NCBI RefSeq assembly: GCF_016808335.1
Contig: NC_053139.1
Coordinates: 40,544,464-40,608,463 of the forward strand
Reading direction: 5' to 3'
DNA from: Panicum virgatum
Taxonomy: Eukaryota; Streptophyta; Magnoliopsida; Poales; Poaceae
Length of the DNA: 64,000 bases
Shown: in pieces, positions 20,820 to 32,900 of the stretch
Layout: the number at the start of each line of letters is the position of its first letter
Position numbering within the stretch: position 1 is the first letter of the stretch
The notes under the pieces: model-generated
The model's database searches: none
What the model was told of the DNA's origin: nothing
Seen by the model: the letters and a program-made list of their open reading frames with translations, nothing else
Made by a program: the position numbers and the translations under genes

Positions 20820-21824
20820 GCTCTGTTTGGTTTCTCCTAGCTAGGGATGGCAACGGGTCTAAACCCATCGGGTTTTGCCGTCCCAAACCCAAACCCATGA
20901 AAAATATTTGAACCCATTAAAAAACACATACCCGTGATGGGTTTAGAATTTTTCCCAAACCCAAACTCATCGGGTTAGCGGGTACCCACGGGTCACCCGT
21001 GAGTCTACACTTTACTATACATTTTATTTGTCAGGATCAATAAGTTTAATATCGTAAACATCATTGTAGCCTATTATGAGTAAGAAATCAATGTCCACTA
21101 AAAATTACAAAAGAAAATAAATATATAAATAGCGTGCTCTATAATTAAATAATCGTAACACCATACAATGTCACAAATCCATCATATGCATATATAAACA
21201 CGACAACTGCAAAGCGACAACACCCATACCCACCACTTAAAGGTTCACTAAAATAAGAATTGAAGGAAAGAGATGTTAAATTTGTTATAATCTTACAAAA
21301 TAAAATGACAATTGCTCTATGTTGGATCGGGTTTAAAAAACCCAAGGGTTCACGGGTTCGGGTATTGTAGGAACAAACCCGTGCTCATAAACCCAACGGG
21401 CAGGACTTTGTGCCCATTAACAAACCCATGGGTCTAAAAGTTGACCCAAATCTATACCCTAATAAAGCAAAAATACGTCGGGTTTCGGGTACCCATTACC
21501 ATCCCTACTAGCATTCCTAGCACACGCATTCCAAAAAAAGAATCTTGTATGCATGGAGTATTAAATGAAATTTATTTGAAAAAAACTTTTCACGGATGAG
21601 TGTAACTTTTCGCGACAAATTTAATGATGGTAATTAATCGATGATTAGCTACAGTGATGCTATATTAACTATTCTCAAATCATGCGGTCAAAGACCTCAT
21701 TAAATTCGTCTCGCGAAGTAACGCGGGATTGTAAAGTTAGTTTTATAAAATACTATTATTTAATATCTCTAATTATTGATCAAAATTTATGCTACTTGTA
21801 CTACGAAACAAACCAAACAGGGCC
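20820..21824. mobile_element. Inner MITE of the same family, itself interrupted
   Basis: Termini are GCTCTGTTTGGTTTC and CAAACCAAACAGGGCC, with AAA on both flanks. Its body closely matches the outer copy (TGCATGGAGTATTAAATGAA, GTGTAACTTTTCGCGAC). It is interrupted near its left end by the element at 20842-21507. Confidence 0.7.
20842..21507. mobile_element. hAT-like MITE (TAGGGATGGCAACGGGT termini)
   Basis: The element has inverted ends TAGGGATGGCAACGGGT and ACCCATTACCATCCCTA and is flanked by CTAGC on both sides (20837-20841, 21508-21512). The interior is rich in AAACCCA/GGGTTT motifs. The related copy at 27371 has an 8-bp duplication typical of hAT elements. Here only 5 bp match. Confidence 0.75.
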
Positions 21825-22017
21825 AAAACCAAACAGGGGCTAGCAGTAATAGGCTGATCATGACATCCTAATTAATGGTCAAAGTTGGCTTAAGTGACCC
21901 TGAGATCTAAATAAAAATGGAGGGGGCACTCCAGTAGTAATAGGCTGATCCTGACAAAGCAGATTCAGATTTCCAGAAAAAAAAACATCTGCATCTCTCC
22001 ACATTCGGCACTGATCA

Positions 22018-22225
22018 GGCCGTTCCAAAAAAAATTTTATAGTATCCATCACATCAAATATTCTGACACATGCATAGAACATTAAATATAATTTAAAAAA
22101 TTAATTACACAATCTAACTGATTAGTACGAGATGAATTTTTTAAATCTAATTAGTCCATGATTAAATATTATTTATCAAATAACAACGAAAGTACTACTG
22201 TGTTAAAATCCAAACATTTTCGCGA
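22018..22225. mobile_element. Decayed MITE, relative of the copy at 8083
   Basis: Internal motifs ACATGCATAGAACATTAAAT, CAATCTAACTGATTAG and AACAACGAAAGTACTACTGTG match the 8083-8314 element in order. The termini are eroded and no target duplication is visible. Confidence 0.65.
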
Positions 22226-22275
22226 GCCCACTTTCCACGGTACTTGCAATAAGGTACAGTACCATCCGTGTGATT

Positions 22276-22281
22276 TTTATT
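22276..22281 (-). promoter_or_regulatory. Candidate polyadenylation signal of the ferritin gene
   Basis: AATAAA on the minus strand, about 210 bases past the ferritin stop. It is the only canonical signal I see in the 3' flank. Confidence 0.4.
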
Positions 22282-22490
22282 TCCCATAATAATAAGATTG
22301 CAAAGGCCGGCAGGCAACGAGCACCCCAAGCCACAGCAATAACATCCCAAGTTCTACTGCTTCTCAGTGCATCTAAGCAACACGGTCGGCCCTAATGCTA
22401 CTACACAACCCTAGCGCTTGGTTGCTCCCGCCGCATAATCTGATCCTGGAGCAGCTTCCCACCCCTACTACTCCACGGTGTTTCCTTCCT

Positions 22491-24581
22491 TCAGGCCTCT
22501 TCCTCCAGCAGCTTCTGATCAAAGTGCCACACCCCTGTACCCAAACCATATGCAAATCAACAAGGGATTACTCTATATGCAAAGGCATAGTGGCAGATGA
22601 AAGACCGCTGGTCAATGACAGACAGACTTAACTAACCGTGTCCCTTGCCCACTCTCCTCAACTGGGCAACATACTCGGAGATCTTCTTGATGCTTTCAAC
22701 CTTTCATGAGAGTAAAATTTTCATACAGTCAGAATTACACAAATCTAAAGTACAGTAAACCCATTGTAAAATACAACATTGTCCTGCATGATTTGTTCCG
22801 CACTGAACAGATGTTTGGTCGCTTTTACCTGCTCCGAGAGAAATTCACTCTCGATGAAGTCTGTCAGCTGAGGATCATTGCACCTGGTCGCCACCTTTAA
22901 TTATGGGTAAAAGTTCATTATAAACTTGGATTGACTCTAAATAAGACTTGAACATATTTTCTAACTAGTATTATTTCTTAATCCTAACCACACAATATTT
23001 CTCAGTTAATCATGTCAAAGCAACTTACAGCATGCAGGTTGTGCAGCTTCTCATTAACCAATTTCTCCAGAGCCAGAGCCAGCTCCATGGCTGAAATCAG
23101 ACCAAAGACATGATCAAAACGAAGCTATCAGATTAGCTTTCAAATTGGTCGGACATGAACAGAAGACAAAAATCTAAGCATTTACTATAAATAGTCAGCC
23201 TTCAATTGTAACATATGTCATGTTTATCACTATCAGTCTTCCAATCTTATTTGTATGCTGAAAGCTACGGTTCCTACAATTACATCAGTTGCAGAATAAA
23301 ACTCAATCCTATTTTTCCAGAAAAGCAGCACACTTTTGTAAGTTTTCCTGCTCTACCCCAGTATGCAGCCTCCTCTAAGGCACCTATTATTTGAGATCAC
23401 ACCATAATTCACCAAATAGGCATGCATGGCAACTCACCGTACAAAGCATCGCCTTTCTCAGGGTGGTCAAACTCTGTTAAGGGAGTGACAATGGACTGGA
23501 GACTGACCCTGCCTCCACGTGTGTTCTGACGGCGGCACAAGAACATGCGTACATCAGTATCACATCACAGTACAAAGGGGGGTGGGTGGGGGCAGATGAC
23601 AGTAGAAATTAGAGAGTCAATGGAAGTACTAGTAGTTACTAGTACCTGGTACTTCATGAACTTTTCAGCATGCTCTCTCTCCTCATCGCTTGATTCCTTA
23701 AAGAACCTGTAGGTATGGAAGAAAATTCCTAATTGTGGCGCGGGGGTGATAACTATGCCATGATGTATCGCTCACTGAAACTGGAGAAATGACGACTTAC
23801 TTGGCAAATCCTTTGAGAGCCACGTTGTCGCGGTCGAAGTAGGCAAAGAGGGAGTGGTACGCATAGGAGGCATTGTACTCCACACTGCATGATAAAGAGA
23901 GTCCGAGTCGAATTGAATCCAAATCGAACTGCATATACAGCTGGAATGACCGGTAACTAACACTAAAATTGGGCATATCTACCAAAAAATGCATCCACTG
24001 GACTGAAACAAGGCAACAATAAGAAAAAAATGCACAATTTAGCAGACACAACACATTTATAATCAGGTGTGCATCAGGAATGGCCGGAGCAACATATTAG
24101 GCTAGATAGGAAAAGAAGCACCGTATCTCAGCATATATTGTGCCGAAATCTAAACAAATCTAGAATCAAACCATACAACAGAATCCGAACACAACAGAGC
24201 AGAGCAGAATGAGGACGACGGGTGCAGAGTAATCTGATGAGTGAGTAGCGGGAGCAGAGCAGGCAGCGAGACGTACTTGATCTGCTCGTTGATGGCCGCC
24301 TCGCATTCGTCGACGAACTTCTGGCGCGCGAGGGACTTGTCCGCGGTCTGGGGCACGAGGGAGAGCTCCCCCTTGATCTCCTCGAAGGGCTGGAAGACGA
24401 CCCCGCTGAGCACCTCCTTGCCCTTGCCCGCCGCCCTGCACGCGGCCGCGGCCGACGGCGAGACGCGCGGCGCCGGCACCCGGACGGAAGCCGGGGTCAC
24501 GGCGGGCCGAGAGACATGGTTGGCGGTGGCGGCGGCGGCGGCGGCGGCGGCCGGTGACGGGGAAACCCTAAGCATCGTCAT
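22491..24581 (-). CDS. FER: Plastid ferritin, 8 exons, 257 residues, intact
   Basis: Ferritin stores iron in a 24-subunit shell in plastids. Coding exons on the minus strand are 24581-24277, 23884-23801, 23706-23646, 23525-23438, 23090-23029, 22894-22829, 22700-22637 and 22534-22491. All have GT/AG junctions and consistent phases, totalling 774 nt. Residues 1 to about 55 are an Ala/Ser/Pro-rich plastid transit peptide. The plant-specific extension peptide ([19 protein letters not shown]) follows, then the four-helix ferritin fold. Ferroxidase-centre residues by family alignment are Glu104, Tyr111, Glu139, His142 (in EEREHAEK), Glu188 and Gln222. The C-terminus [13 protein letters not shown] comes from exon 8, past an in-frame stop that a reader missing the last intron would take as the end. 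Eight exons is the usual plant ferritin structure. No break was found. Confidence 0.96.
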
Positions 24582-24720
24582 CTGGATGGTGTGTCGCGTG
24601 AGTTCTGGCTGGTGTGTGGTGGATTGGGTGGAGGAGATGAGTCTGGAAAGGGATAGATAGATATAGGCGCGTGGGGCTGGCGGATTGGTGCCACGTGGAC
24701 GGCCCAGGTTGGGAGGAGCG
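24582..24720 (-). promoter_or_regulatory. Ferritin promoter region with TATA-like box and G-box
   Basis: On the minus strand a TATAT box lies at 24661-24665, about 80 bases before the ATG. A G-box CACGTG lies at 24692-24697. I do not see the iron-dependent element described for maize and Arabidopsis ferritin genes. Confidence 0.5.
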
Positions 24721-24932
24721 CGTGGCGGGCGAGCGCTCTCCACGCTCCAGCGATGATATTTTTTCCAATCCCTTGGTTGGTAGCGTGGCCTCTGCTGGTG
24801 GGCCTGCCCCACATCTATTTTCGACATTTATGTTATTATTTTATTATTTGATTGTTGTTGGCAAAATTCTTGGAAAGTTTGGATCATATTCCTACTAGAG
24901 ATTGCGTGCGTTTAAATCAGTTTCCACCGTGC

Positions 24933-25740
24933 TTGCTACTGTATCCCTAAATTGAAAGGATAAATAATGCAAATTTAGCTAGCTAGCTTGTACAGTTTAG
25001 AATTAAGTCGAGTGGTAAGAGGTCGTGTGGGGAGCACGCGCCAGGATGAGGACGATCCACACCACACCACATAGGAAGGTCACGGACAGGAGATAAGATG
25101 AATACGTGGTTGCCTGGTTGCGATCGTTACACGCGACTTGTATTTGTGTAGCAGCAGCATCTGAGCAGGATATCAACGACTAGGAGCGGCGTGTGGAGAC
25201 CTCACGCCTAGCAGAAGCAGTCTAGTCGTCATCCATCCACATCTGCAGAGCCTGTATTTCGCGTCGTAATAGTTCATGCATATAATAATTATATATATGG
25301 TATATTTTAGGTTTTTTTCGTGACACTGTCATTTAAGTGGTATATTATTTTGAATATTGAAATAGGTCTATGGCATCTTTTGCTATATTTATTGTGGTGA
25401 AAGGAGAGGTAAAATTATTTATTATGGAGGGCGGAGCCGGAAGCTTAATGTATTTGCGAAATAAGGAGATTTGTACTTTTAATTATGTGGCAATTAATAG
25501 ATGTGATGGTATTTTATAAAACAAAGTAGCGATTATATTAAAATATGTCGCATTATTATGAAGGTAGTATGAGAAGTCATAGAAAAACGGCAGTATGATA
25601 TTATAATTTTAGCAAACATAGGATTTTATGTTGAATAAATTATGAAAACTCTTCGAATTTACAAATTTGTTGGGCGGCGAAGCTTTAGGTTTTGAAATTC
25701 AGAGCAACTTTTGTATTGATTTTTTTAATTTGAAAATATT
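24933..25740. repeat. Tandem segmental duplication, copy 1
   Basis: An 808-bp unit beginning TTGCTACTGTATCCCTAAAT, followed directly by a second copy. The sequence stays parallel across the whole unit (for example AGCACGCGCCAGGATGAGG and GGAGCGGCGTGTGGAGACC), with scattered substitutions and indels. It contains no recognised gene. Confidence 0.9.
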
Positions 25741-26668
25741 TTGCTACTGTATCCCTAAATTGAAAGGATAAATAATGCAAATTTAGCTAGCTAGTTTGTA
25801 CAGTTTAGAATTAAGTCGAGTGGCAAGAGGTCGTGTGGTGAGCACGCGCCAGGATGAGGACGATCCACACCACACCACAGAGGAAGGTCACGGACAGGAC
25901 ATAAGATGAATACGTGGTTGTGCCTGGTTGCGATCGTTACACGCAACTTGTATTTGTGTAGCAGCATCTGAGCAGGACATCAACGACTAGGAGCGGCGTG
26001 TGGAGACCTCACGCCTAGCAGAAGCAGTCTAGTCACCATCCACATCTGCATCTGGAGTTCTGGACACATGCCACTCTGTGTGTACTAGAAAGGCCCAGTG
26101 CTTTGCCGCGCGCGGAGCCTGTATTTCGCGTCGTAGTAGTTCATACGGACTTTACTTCACGCATATAATAATTACGGTATATTTTAAGCTTTCTATTGTC
26201 AGGACACTATTATTTAATTAGTATATTATTTTGAATATCGCAATAGATCTATTACATCTTTTGCTATAATTATTTTCTTTTGAACTGAAACCATGTCTTT
26301 TGCTATATTTATTGCAGTGAAAGGAGGGATAACATTATTTATTAGGGAGGGCGGAGCACAATTAGCCGGAAGCTTAATGTATTTGCGAAATGAGGAGATT
26401 TGTACTTTTAATCATGTGGTAATTAATAGACGTGATGGTATATTTTTAAAACAAATTAGTGGTTATATTAAAATATGTCATGTTATTGTGGAGGTAGTTC
26501 TTCGCATAGAAGAACGGCGGTACGATATTATATTTTTAGCAAAATAGGATTTTATGTTGAACAAATTATAAACACTCTTTGAATTTATAATTTTGTTGGG
26601 CAGTGAAGCTTTAGATTTTGAAATTCAGAGCAACTTTTGTATTGAATATTTTTTAATTTGAAAATATT
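25741..26668. repeat. Tandem segmental duplication, copy 2
   Basis: A 928-bp copy starting with the same TTGCTACTGTATCCC and ending with the same TTTGAAAATATT as copy 1. It carries a roughly 65-bp segment near 26049-26115 (GACACATGCCACTCTGTGTG…) absent from copy 1 and further small insertions. Confidence 0.9.
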
Positions 26669-27362
26669 TTGGTGTCCAAATTGTGGGTAGAACGAATTGC
26701 ATGTAAACATTTGTGCAAACTAATTGCGAAAGTGTTCTGAATTATAAAATTTGCTCTACAACAAAGTTGTAGTTTCCAAATTTTTTATCAAATTTTATAT
26801 TCAACAACTTTGATTTGATGCGCTTTGGTGTTCAAATTGTACATATAGTATTACTCGTAAAGAAGTAACGAATGGAACAGGTTGTTATTTGATTTGATGA
26901 AAATTTAAGAGTTTTTCTAAAAGCATTCCTAAGAGAGGACCAGGATGACAGGTTGATTTTGTGATAACTGAAGGGTTTGTTTGCAATTTTTCCTGAATAG
27001 GAAGGTTGGACTGCGCATTCTTTTTGATAAAAGTTGTGGATTTTTTTCGTAAAAATACCTAAAAAAGGAGGCCGCTGGTTGATTTCGCAAAAGGAAGAGA
27101 TCTTTTTCAGAAAAAAAAACTAAGAGATGAGGCCAGACTGCCGGATTGGTTTCGTTAAAGGTCAAATTTTTTTTTGCAAATTGACCGGGACTCGCTGGCC
27201 ATCCGCATGGCTGATCCCACGGCCGGGGAAAGTCGATGATGGGGCCACGCTATCTGGCTACCTTTTGGTGCAACTTTCATATTATAAGATAAGATAAATA
27301 AATTAGCAAAAAAATATACATTTTATAAGTTAGCACCGACAGTTATTTGTTGCCTATGGCAA
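26669..27362. other. Intergenic, no gene recognised
   Basis: AT-rich with many A and T runs. Only short ORFs without recognisable domains. Confidence 0.35.
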
Positions 27363-27370
27363 GTCCAAAT

Positions 27371-27941
27371 TAGCGATGGCAACGGATACCTAAAACCCGA
27401 TGGATTGTTCTCTATTAGGGCACGGATCTGGGTCAATTCCTCGACCTATGGGCCTGCTAATGGGCAAAAAGTTAAACCCATTGGGTTTGCGGGCACGGGT
27501 CTAGGAACATAGAACCCGAACCCACAAACTCATGGGTTTTCAAAACCCTGTCCATCAATCAAATATGCCGATAGTTTAATATCTCAACCCAACTAACTTG
27601 ACCCAATTACTCAAGCATATTAGATGAGAACCACCCCAAAACCCTAATCTAACCCTTCCCTCCCCTTCCCTTTCCCCGTTCAGCAGCCGCTAGCCACGCG
27701 GCTGGCTCACCCGCCTGGGTGTGTGAGCCCCTCGCCCTCACTGCTGCGCACGTGCCCCGCGTTCACTGGCCCGCCGGATTGCGCCTGCCACGCTGCTGGC
27801 CCAGTGGCCTCTCGGGCACGGGTTTGGACGCAAAATTGTGCCCGTGACGGATCAAAGGTTTCTTAACGGACCGATTTTTTGTTCATGGGCATGGATTTGG
27901 GATGAGTAAACCCTGCGGATTCGTACCTGTTGCCATCTCTA
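27371..27941. mobile_element. hAT-type MITE with 8-bp target duplication
   Basis: Inverted ends TAGCGATGGCAACGG and CCTGTTGCCATCTCTA enclose 571 bp. Perfect 8-bp duplications GTCCAAAT lie at 27363-27370 and 27942-27949, the hAT hallmark. The interior is rich in AACCC/GGGTT motifs like the 20842 copy and has a GC-rich middle. There is no transposase. Confidence 0.88.
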
Positions 27942-27949
27942 GTCCAAAT

Positions 27950-28959
27950 AATGTAGTATAGCAACAACGACCGATACACGTGCAGGGAGCTAAACACATA
28001 GATTTCCAAAGAGCATTGGGTGAATGCATGCAAATGCAATAATAGAGAGCGAGGTTGTTAGCCACTAGCAGGCTAGCCAGGACCATGCATGCTCCCAGCA
28101 CTTGGGCTTAATTACTCCCTTCGTTTTTTAATTATTAAGTATTAGGAGTATATAAAGTTTGGGACAAGCTGGTTAATTTAACAAATATATAGAGCACGTA
28201 GATTATAATTTGTAAATAGAGTAAAAGACACCACAAGGATCAGTAAATTAAACTGAGCTGAAGAATATAGTGTCAGTTGTATAATGTGTGCAATCCTTAT
28301 ATTGGAGCTGAGCTGAAGAATATTGGAGTCGCGGCAGCAAGTTACTTTTCCGAAAGTGAACCTAATGGATGGAATTATTGAGGAGTGGAGTGCCATGTGG
28401 AATTCGCTCTGCCTGCTCGCTTTTTTTGTGTCTTTCACTTTTTACTCTTTTTGTGTGTGCGTTTTGGTTAAGGAGGTAAAGATCATGACTCCCACAAACA
28501 TGTTTTACCTAATCTTTTCGAAAAGATCATATTCGGGCACTTTTAATTTAATCCAATGGTGCATTTAGAAAGAGTTCCAGCGAGTCATATTTGAATATTG
28601 CGTATTTCTTTCAAAAAAATACGCAATAACCGGTATGAGCATGAACGTTAACATTTATGTGCTTTGTTTCTAGAAAGTTGAGTAGTCGAGGCTTTGCTAG
28701 CCCAGACGCAACGCAGCTGACGTGGAGCCGAGCAATGCGACCGCCTTCACCAGAGGGGTTTGCTCCACTTCAGCGCCATGCCAGCAGACAAGCCGCGGAG
28801 CTAAGTATATACATTTCGGCATTTCTTCCCAACTACTACGTCGGCGCTGCTGCCGTTCCCGTGGGGTTCCGCCGCACCCACCGTACCAGATCCCCACGTC
28901 GGATGCCCTTTGGGACTGCGCTTGGGGTAACCCGCTGCCAGCGGGTGTGTGTGAGAGAG
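27950..28959. other. Intergenic, no gene recognised
   Basis: Low-complexity AT-rich DNA to about 28640, then a GC-richer part. An ORF at 28657-29067 (plus) has no recognisable domain. Confidence 0.35.
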
Positions 28960-29800
28960 AGTAAATGGGCTGGGTCCGTGGGCCACACGAGGCACGGCAC
29001 GAAAAAACTCGATTCTAACCCAGCTCAGCCCATGAACAATAGGGTTAGTGCCGATCCGACCCGATGAATAGGGTCGTGTTTGGGCCGGGACTTCGACCCG
29101 TAGTGCCAACTCAGACACGACACGATTAACGAGTCTAACTCGATCAGACACGATTAATTCTATGCCGGAGACAATTTGGCCCATTAATGGCCCATACTCC
29201 CCCAACCCTAATTCCTATCTCTCCCTCAACCCCCACAGTTTACTCCATCCATCCAGATCCAGCCACCCTAGCCCACAACCACACTCTCAACTTTGTCTCT
29301 CTCGAACTCTCTCTCCCACGTGCGTGTGCAGGCTGCAGCCGTGTAGGGGACGGTCGCTGCCGCCGCATGCGGCCTGCCGCACCGATGACGCCCTCGTGTG
29401 CCTCACCACTGTAGTTTCCTCCCGCGGGCCTCGGCGTCGCCACCGGTGGTGGAAGGCTGCGCGCCTCGCCGTCGCCGCCTCCTCCCGCGGGCCTCGGCGT
29501 CGCCTCCAGTGGGGGAAGGCCGTGCGCCTCGCCGTGGCCGCCTCCTCCTCCTCCTCCTCCCCGCGAGCCTTGGCGTCACCGTCGGCTCCTCCCCGCGAGC
29601 CATGCTGTTGCCGCCTCCTCCTCCCCGAGCGCCACGCCGTCGTCGCCGCTGCATCTGGCTCGAGCCGACACGACACAATTCCGCACCCTTCGTGTCATGT
29701 CGTGGGCCGCGGCGGCACGACACGGTTTGCCGACCGTGCCTCGTCGTGTCATGCCCAAACCGTGCCGTGCCTAATCGGGTTAGTGCTGTGTTGAGCGGGG
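28960..29800. repeat. Repeat-bordered GC-rich block, possible non-autonomous DNA transposon
   Basis: Both borders carry imperfect inverted motifs of the type GGCACGGCACG / CGTGCCGTGCC and GGGTTAGTGC. They enclose a core of about 450 bp whose CTCTCTC, CCGCC and GTGTAGGGG composition looks like a grass gene 5' region. All frames are open because of GC content. Exact ends and a target duplication were not found. Confidence 0.35.
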
Positions 29801-29954
29801 CCGCCCGTCTGGCTATCTATAAGAGAGAGAAGGGGATCAGGACTTCTGGAGGCATCGGCGCCGTTCGGGATCAGCCCAGCCACAGCTGGCGCAGCACCAG
29901 CCGTTCGGCTGGAATAAGAAATGGGCACCCCCGTCCAGCCAGCAAAGGGCACCC

Positions 29955-32900
29955 TGTCACAGAATAGTCCAAATAATACCGATCAAGTGCACTAATTAAC
30001 CATTTAACTTAATCATCCGATACTGCACTTCACCAGTACACCCAGACTGACTGCTATAACCAGGATCGATTACATGGGAACTCTCGCCAAAAGACGAGCA
30101 CAGGTGATTACAAGCAACAAAAGTTTTCAAACTTAACTTACAACCAGAGTTAAACAAAAGTCTCCAAATTAATTTATAATAAAGTTTTACAAGCTAGGGT
30201 TACATTTCGTATACAGAGTTCAAACGCAGCGGAAAATACAAACAGATTAAAACAAGTTTCAAAATACAGTACGGTAGATAACGTCGATGACAAAAGAAGA
30301 TCTTCACATCTTGCCCACTGATGTGAGGCTCACTTGCTAGCACTTCACGGAGAAGACGGGACCCACTCGACCGTCCAACCTGGAGGAAGAGGCTGACCAA
30401 TCCAGGACGCACCGTTTTCCTCGAAGTCTTCCGGAATACAGCCTGCTCAGAAGGGTTACAACCAAACCCTGAGTACTCTAATACTCAGCAAGGCTTACCC
30501 GACTATTGGTATATACTTAGCCGACTCCTAAATATGCAAGGCTTTTGGCTCTGGAGTTCTTTTGCTGAAAAGCTACTAATACTGGATCCTTACTTTCAAT
30601 ATTTTAGCTCCAATTGTGTTGATAGCTAGAAAATAGGTTTGCCTAGTTCTCTAGAGCATACATGGTTAATCATATTATCTTTTCAAGAACATCAACATAA
30701 ATCCATCTTTTCTCTTTCTGTCCTTTCAATCCTTACTACGATGCGACGCATTGACCAAGGCTCTCATATCCGTGAGCCACGGCGAATCGATCCGATTTAA
30801 CCTTGCAAGGTGGACCTAACTCACACGCCCAGTGTGACCCCGTCGAGTCACACCACGCAATTGTTTCCATAATTACCCCGAAGTCTGAATCAAGCCCGCA
30901 AACACCCGGATGATGAGCCCCGCACGTGCGAACACCCGTTGAACCCGTGGGCCACTTCACCATCCGTCAACCCTACCCAGCACCGCAGGTCGAGACTCAG
31001 ATTCCGACACAATTTAGGTAATTAGCTTACCGGTTTCGACTACCTCCTACTTCCGCCATGTAGTTAGTACTGTTCAATCCTCAGTCAAAGGGCCAACAAC
31101 GGAACGGTACTCAATCGACACAGGCGGAGACTCAACTTTCTTTACTCAATAATCATGTCCAACTTTTCCTCCGCTCGGTCTCCAATTCCCTTCTCATTGC
31201 ATTACTTCTCATAACACTGCCTGAAGTAACAACCCTATATCTCGCGGGTGACAGGAAATCACCCGTCTTCTACCGAGTTTACTTAAGCATAGCGGTGCTA
31301 GCGATAATTGCACTAGTAAAGATACTGGGTATTCAAGATTATGCATCTAGGGTTCCAATCAATTCCTTGAACGTAAATGCACAATACTTTAAATATAACA
31401 TGGAGTAATTAAACTAAGGGATATGCTCTGGGGCTTGCCTTGCACGTCAGCGGGGTTAGCGACTTCTTCGGAAATGGGTTTGACGGCGTTCTCCTGCTGC
31501 TCTCCCGCTTGCGGCTCCTGGATCGGTTCAGCGACAAACTCGCAGACGGCTTCGCTCGCGGTGTCTACACGTATGAAAAGATGCCATGTCAGAGTCAGAA
31601 CCAAAGCAGTGCATGGATGCTCATGATGCGATGCATTTTGATACAAAGCAATTGAAAGGACCGACAAAGCTGACATGCATCGACTGAGTAACCGCTACAC
31701 GAAAGTAACAACAGAACGATTTGAGTGCTTAGGTGCAGTTCCGAAGCTCAACTCATTTTCGCTTGAAGTGTTTCCTTCAAAACAACAGCTACTAAACTAC
31801 TTAGGACGACTAATCACCCATCTAGAGTACAAGAAAAACATAAAACTACTGACTTAGAATTAACTAAAAACAAGAATCGGGAATATAACCGAAGCTTGGA
31901 ACTAATTAAAGATCAAAACTTAACACGCTACAAGGATCTAGTAGCACAACTTTTCTACCATGAAAAGCTACTGATACGGAGTGCATAAATTAAATTACCA
32001 ACATTTGTTGATATAGAAAAGTATTTACTTTAACCCTAGAGAAGAAAATCAAACAACAATAGATCCACAAACATGCACATAGGCCATGCACCTGGAAATT
32101 TTTCAGTGGACTACAAATATAAAGAGTAATCTACTGAATAAATTTTATTATTTTTAGAGCAACGGAACAAACGGTATTAAATAACCTAGATTAAACACAA
32201 ACCAAATTTTTAGCAGGGGCAACAATGACCTTTCCCATGCACAAGTATTTTTCTTCTGAAGATCTCGATCTAAGCAACTCAACAAAATTTAGTTTGCATT
32301 TTTCGCATTTTTCCATATTTTTCTACAAATTTTCATAGCTTTCAGCCGAAATAAACAATTGAAAATTGAAAAACAAAAACTAAAAGAGGGAACTGACGGC
32401 TGGGCCCCACATGTCAGGGAGCCCAGACCGCCCCCCTCCCCTATATTTGGCCTGCACGTGCGCCAGGCCGTGGCCACGGCCAGGCTCGTCGGCGGCGCGG
32501 CTCCCTCCCGCCGGCGGCGCGGACTGGCCGGACCGCGGCCAAGGTAGCCCAGCGGAGCGGGGTGCCCGCGGGGCGGCGCAGGGACACACGGGGCGGCTCA
32601 GGAGGGTGCGGTGGCGCCCATGGCGGCCACGGCGGCGGCGCAGCAGCCAGGCGGCCCCGGGGCGAGGTGGTAGCGAAGCGGGGCGGCGCGACGGCCAGTG
32701 TGGGCGGGCGGACCCGACGCGCGTGGTGGCGTGGCGCGGGGCCGCGTGAGCACGGCCCGCGACTGTAGGTTCGACCGGCGGTGGCATGACCGCGTTCCGG
32801 CGGCACCGGCGCAGGAAAAGGAGGTCGGGTAGCACGAGGGCGGCACGGGGAAGCTCACCGGGGGCTCGAATCGACCGGAGAAGGGCTGGAGGGGGTCGTC

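Larger units (their letters stand above)
20507..21840. mobile_element. Outer MITE of a three-level nest
   Basis: The left end GGGCCCGTTTGGTT starts at 20507 and the matching right end AAACCAAACAGGGGC finishes at 21840. The body 20507-20820 is complete up to its last bases, where a second copy of the same family is inserted (20820-21824). This gives nested rather than tandem copies. Confidence 0.7.

Noticed and set aside
22632..22634. Ferritin stop codon after GKGHG
   Set aside because: It lies inside the last intron. Exon 8 at 22534-22491 gives the conserved C-terminus and a correct total length.
23438..23525. Possible frameshift in ferritin exon 4
   Set aside because: A first reading suggested an extra base near 23460. 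Rereading the sequence gave an 88-nt exon in the correct phase, so the gene is intact.
26048..26115. Helitron end near GCCGCGCGCGG in duplication copy 2
   Set aside because: The hairpin-like sequence lacks a following CTRR at the right spacing, and no TC start was found.
28115..28150. Short Stowaway-like sequence CTCCCTTCGTTTTTT…AGGAGTA
   Set aside because: Only about 35 bp with weak ends. It could be a deletion remnant but the support is too thin to annotate.
29287..29794. Overlapping ORFs on both strands
   Set aside because: Low-complexity Arg/Pro/Ser-rich frames caused by GC content, with no domain.
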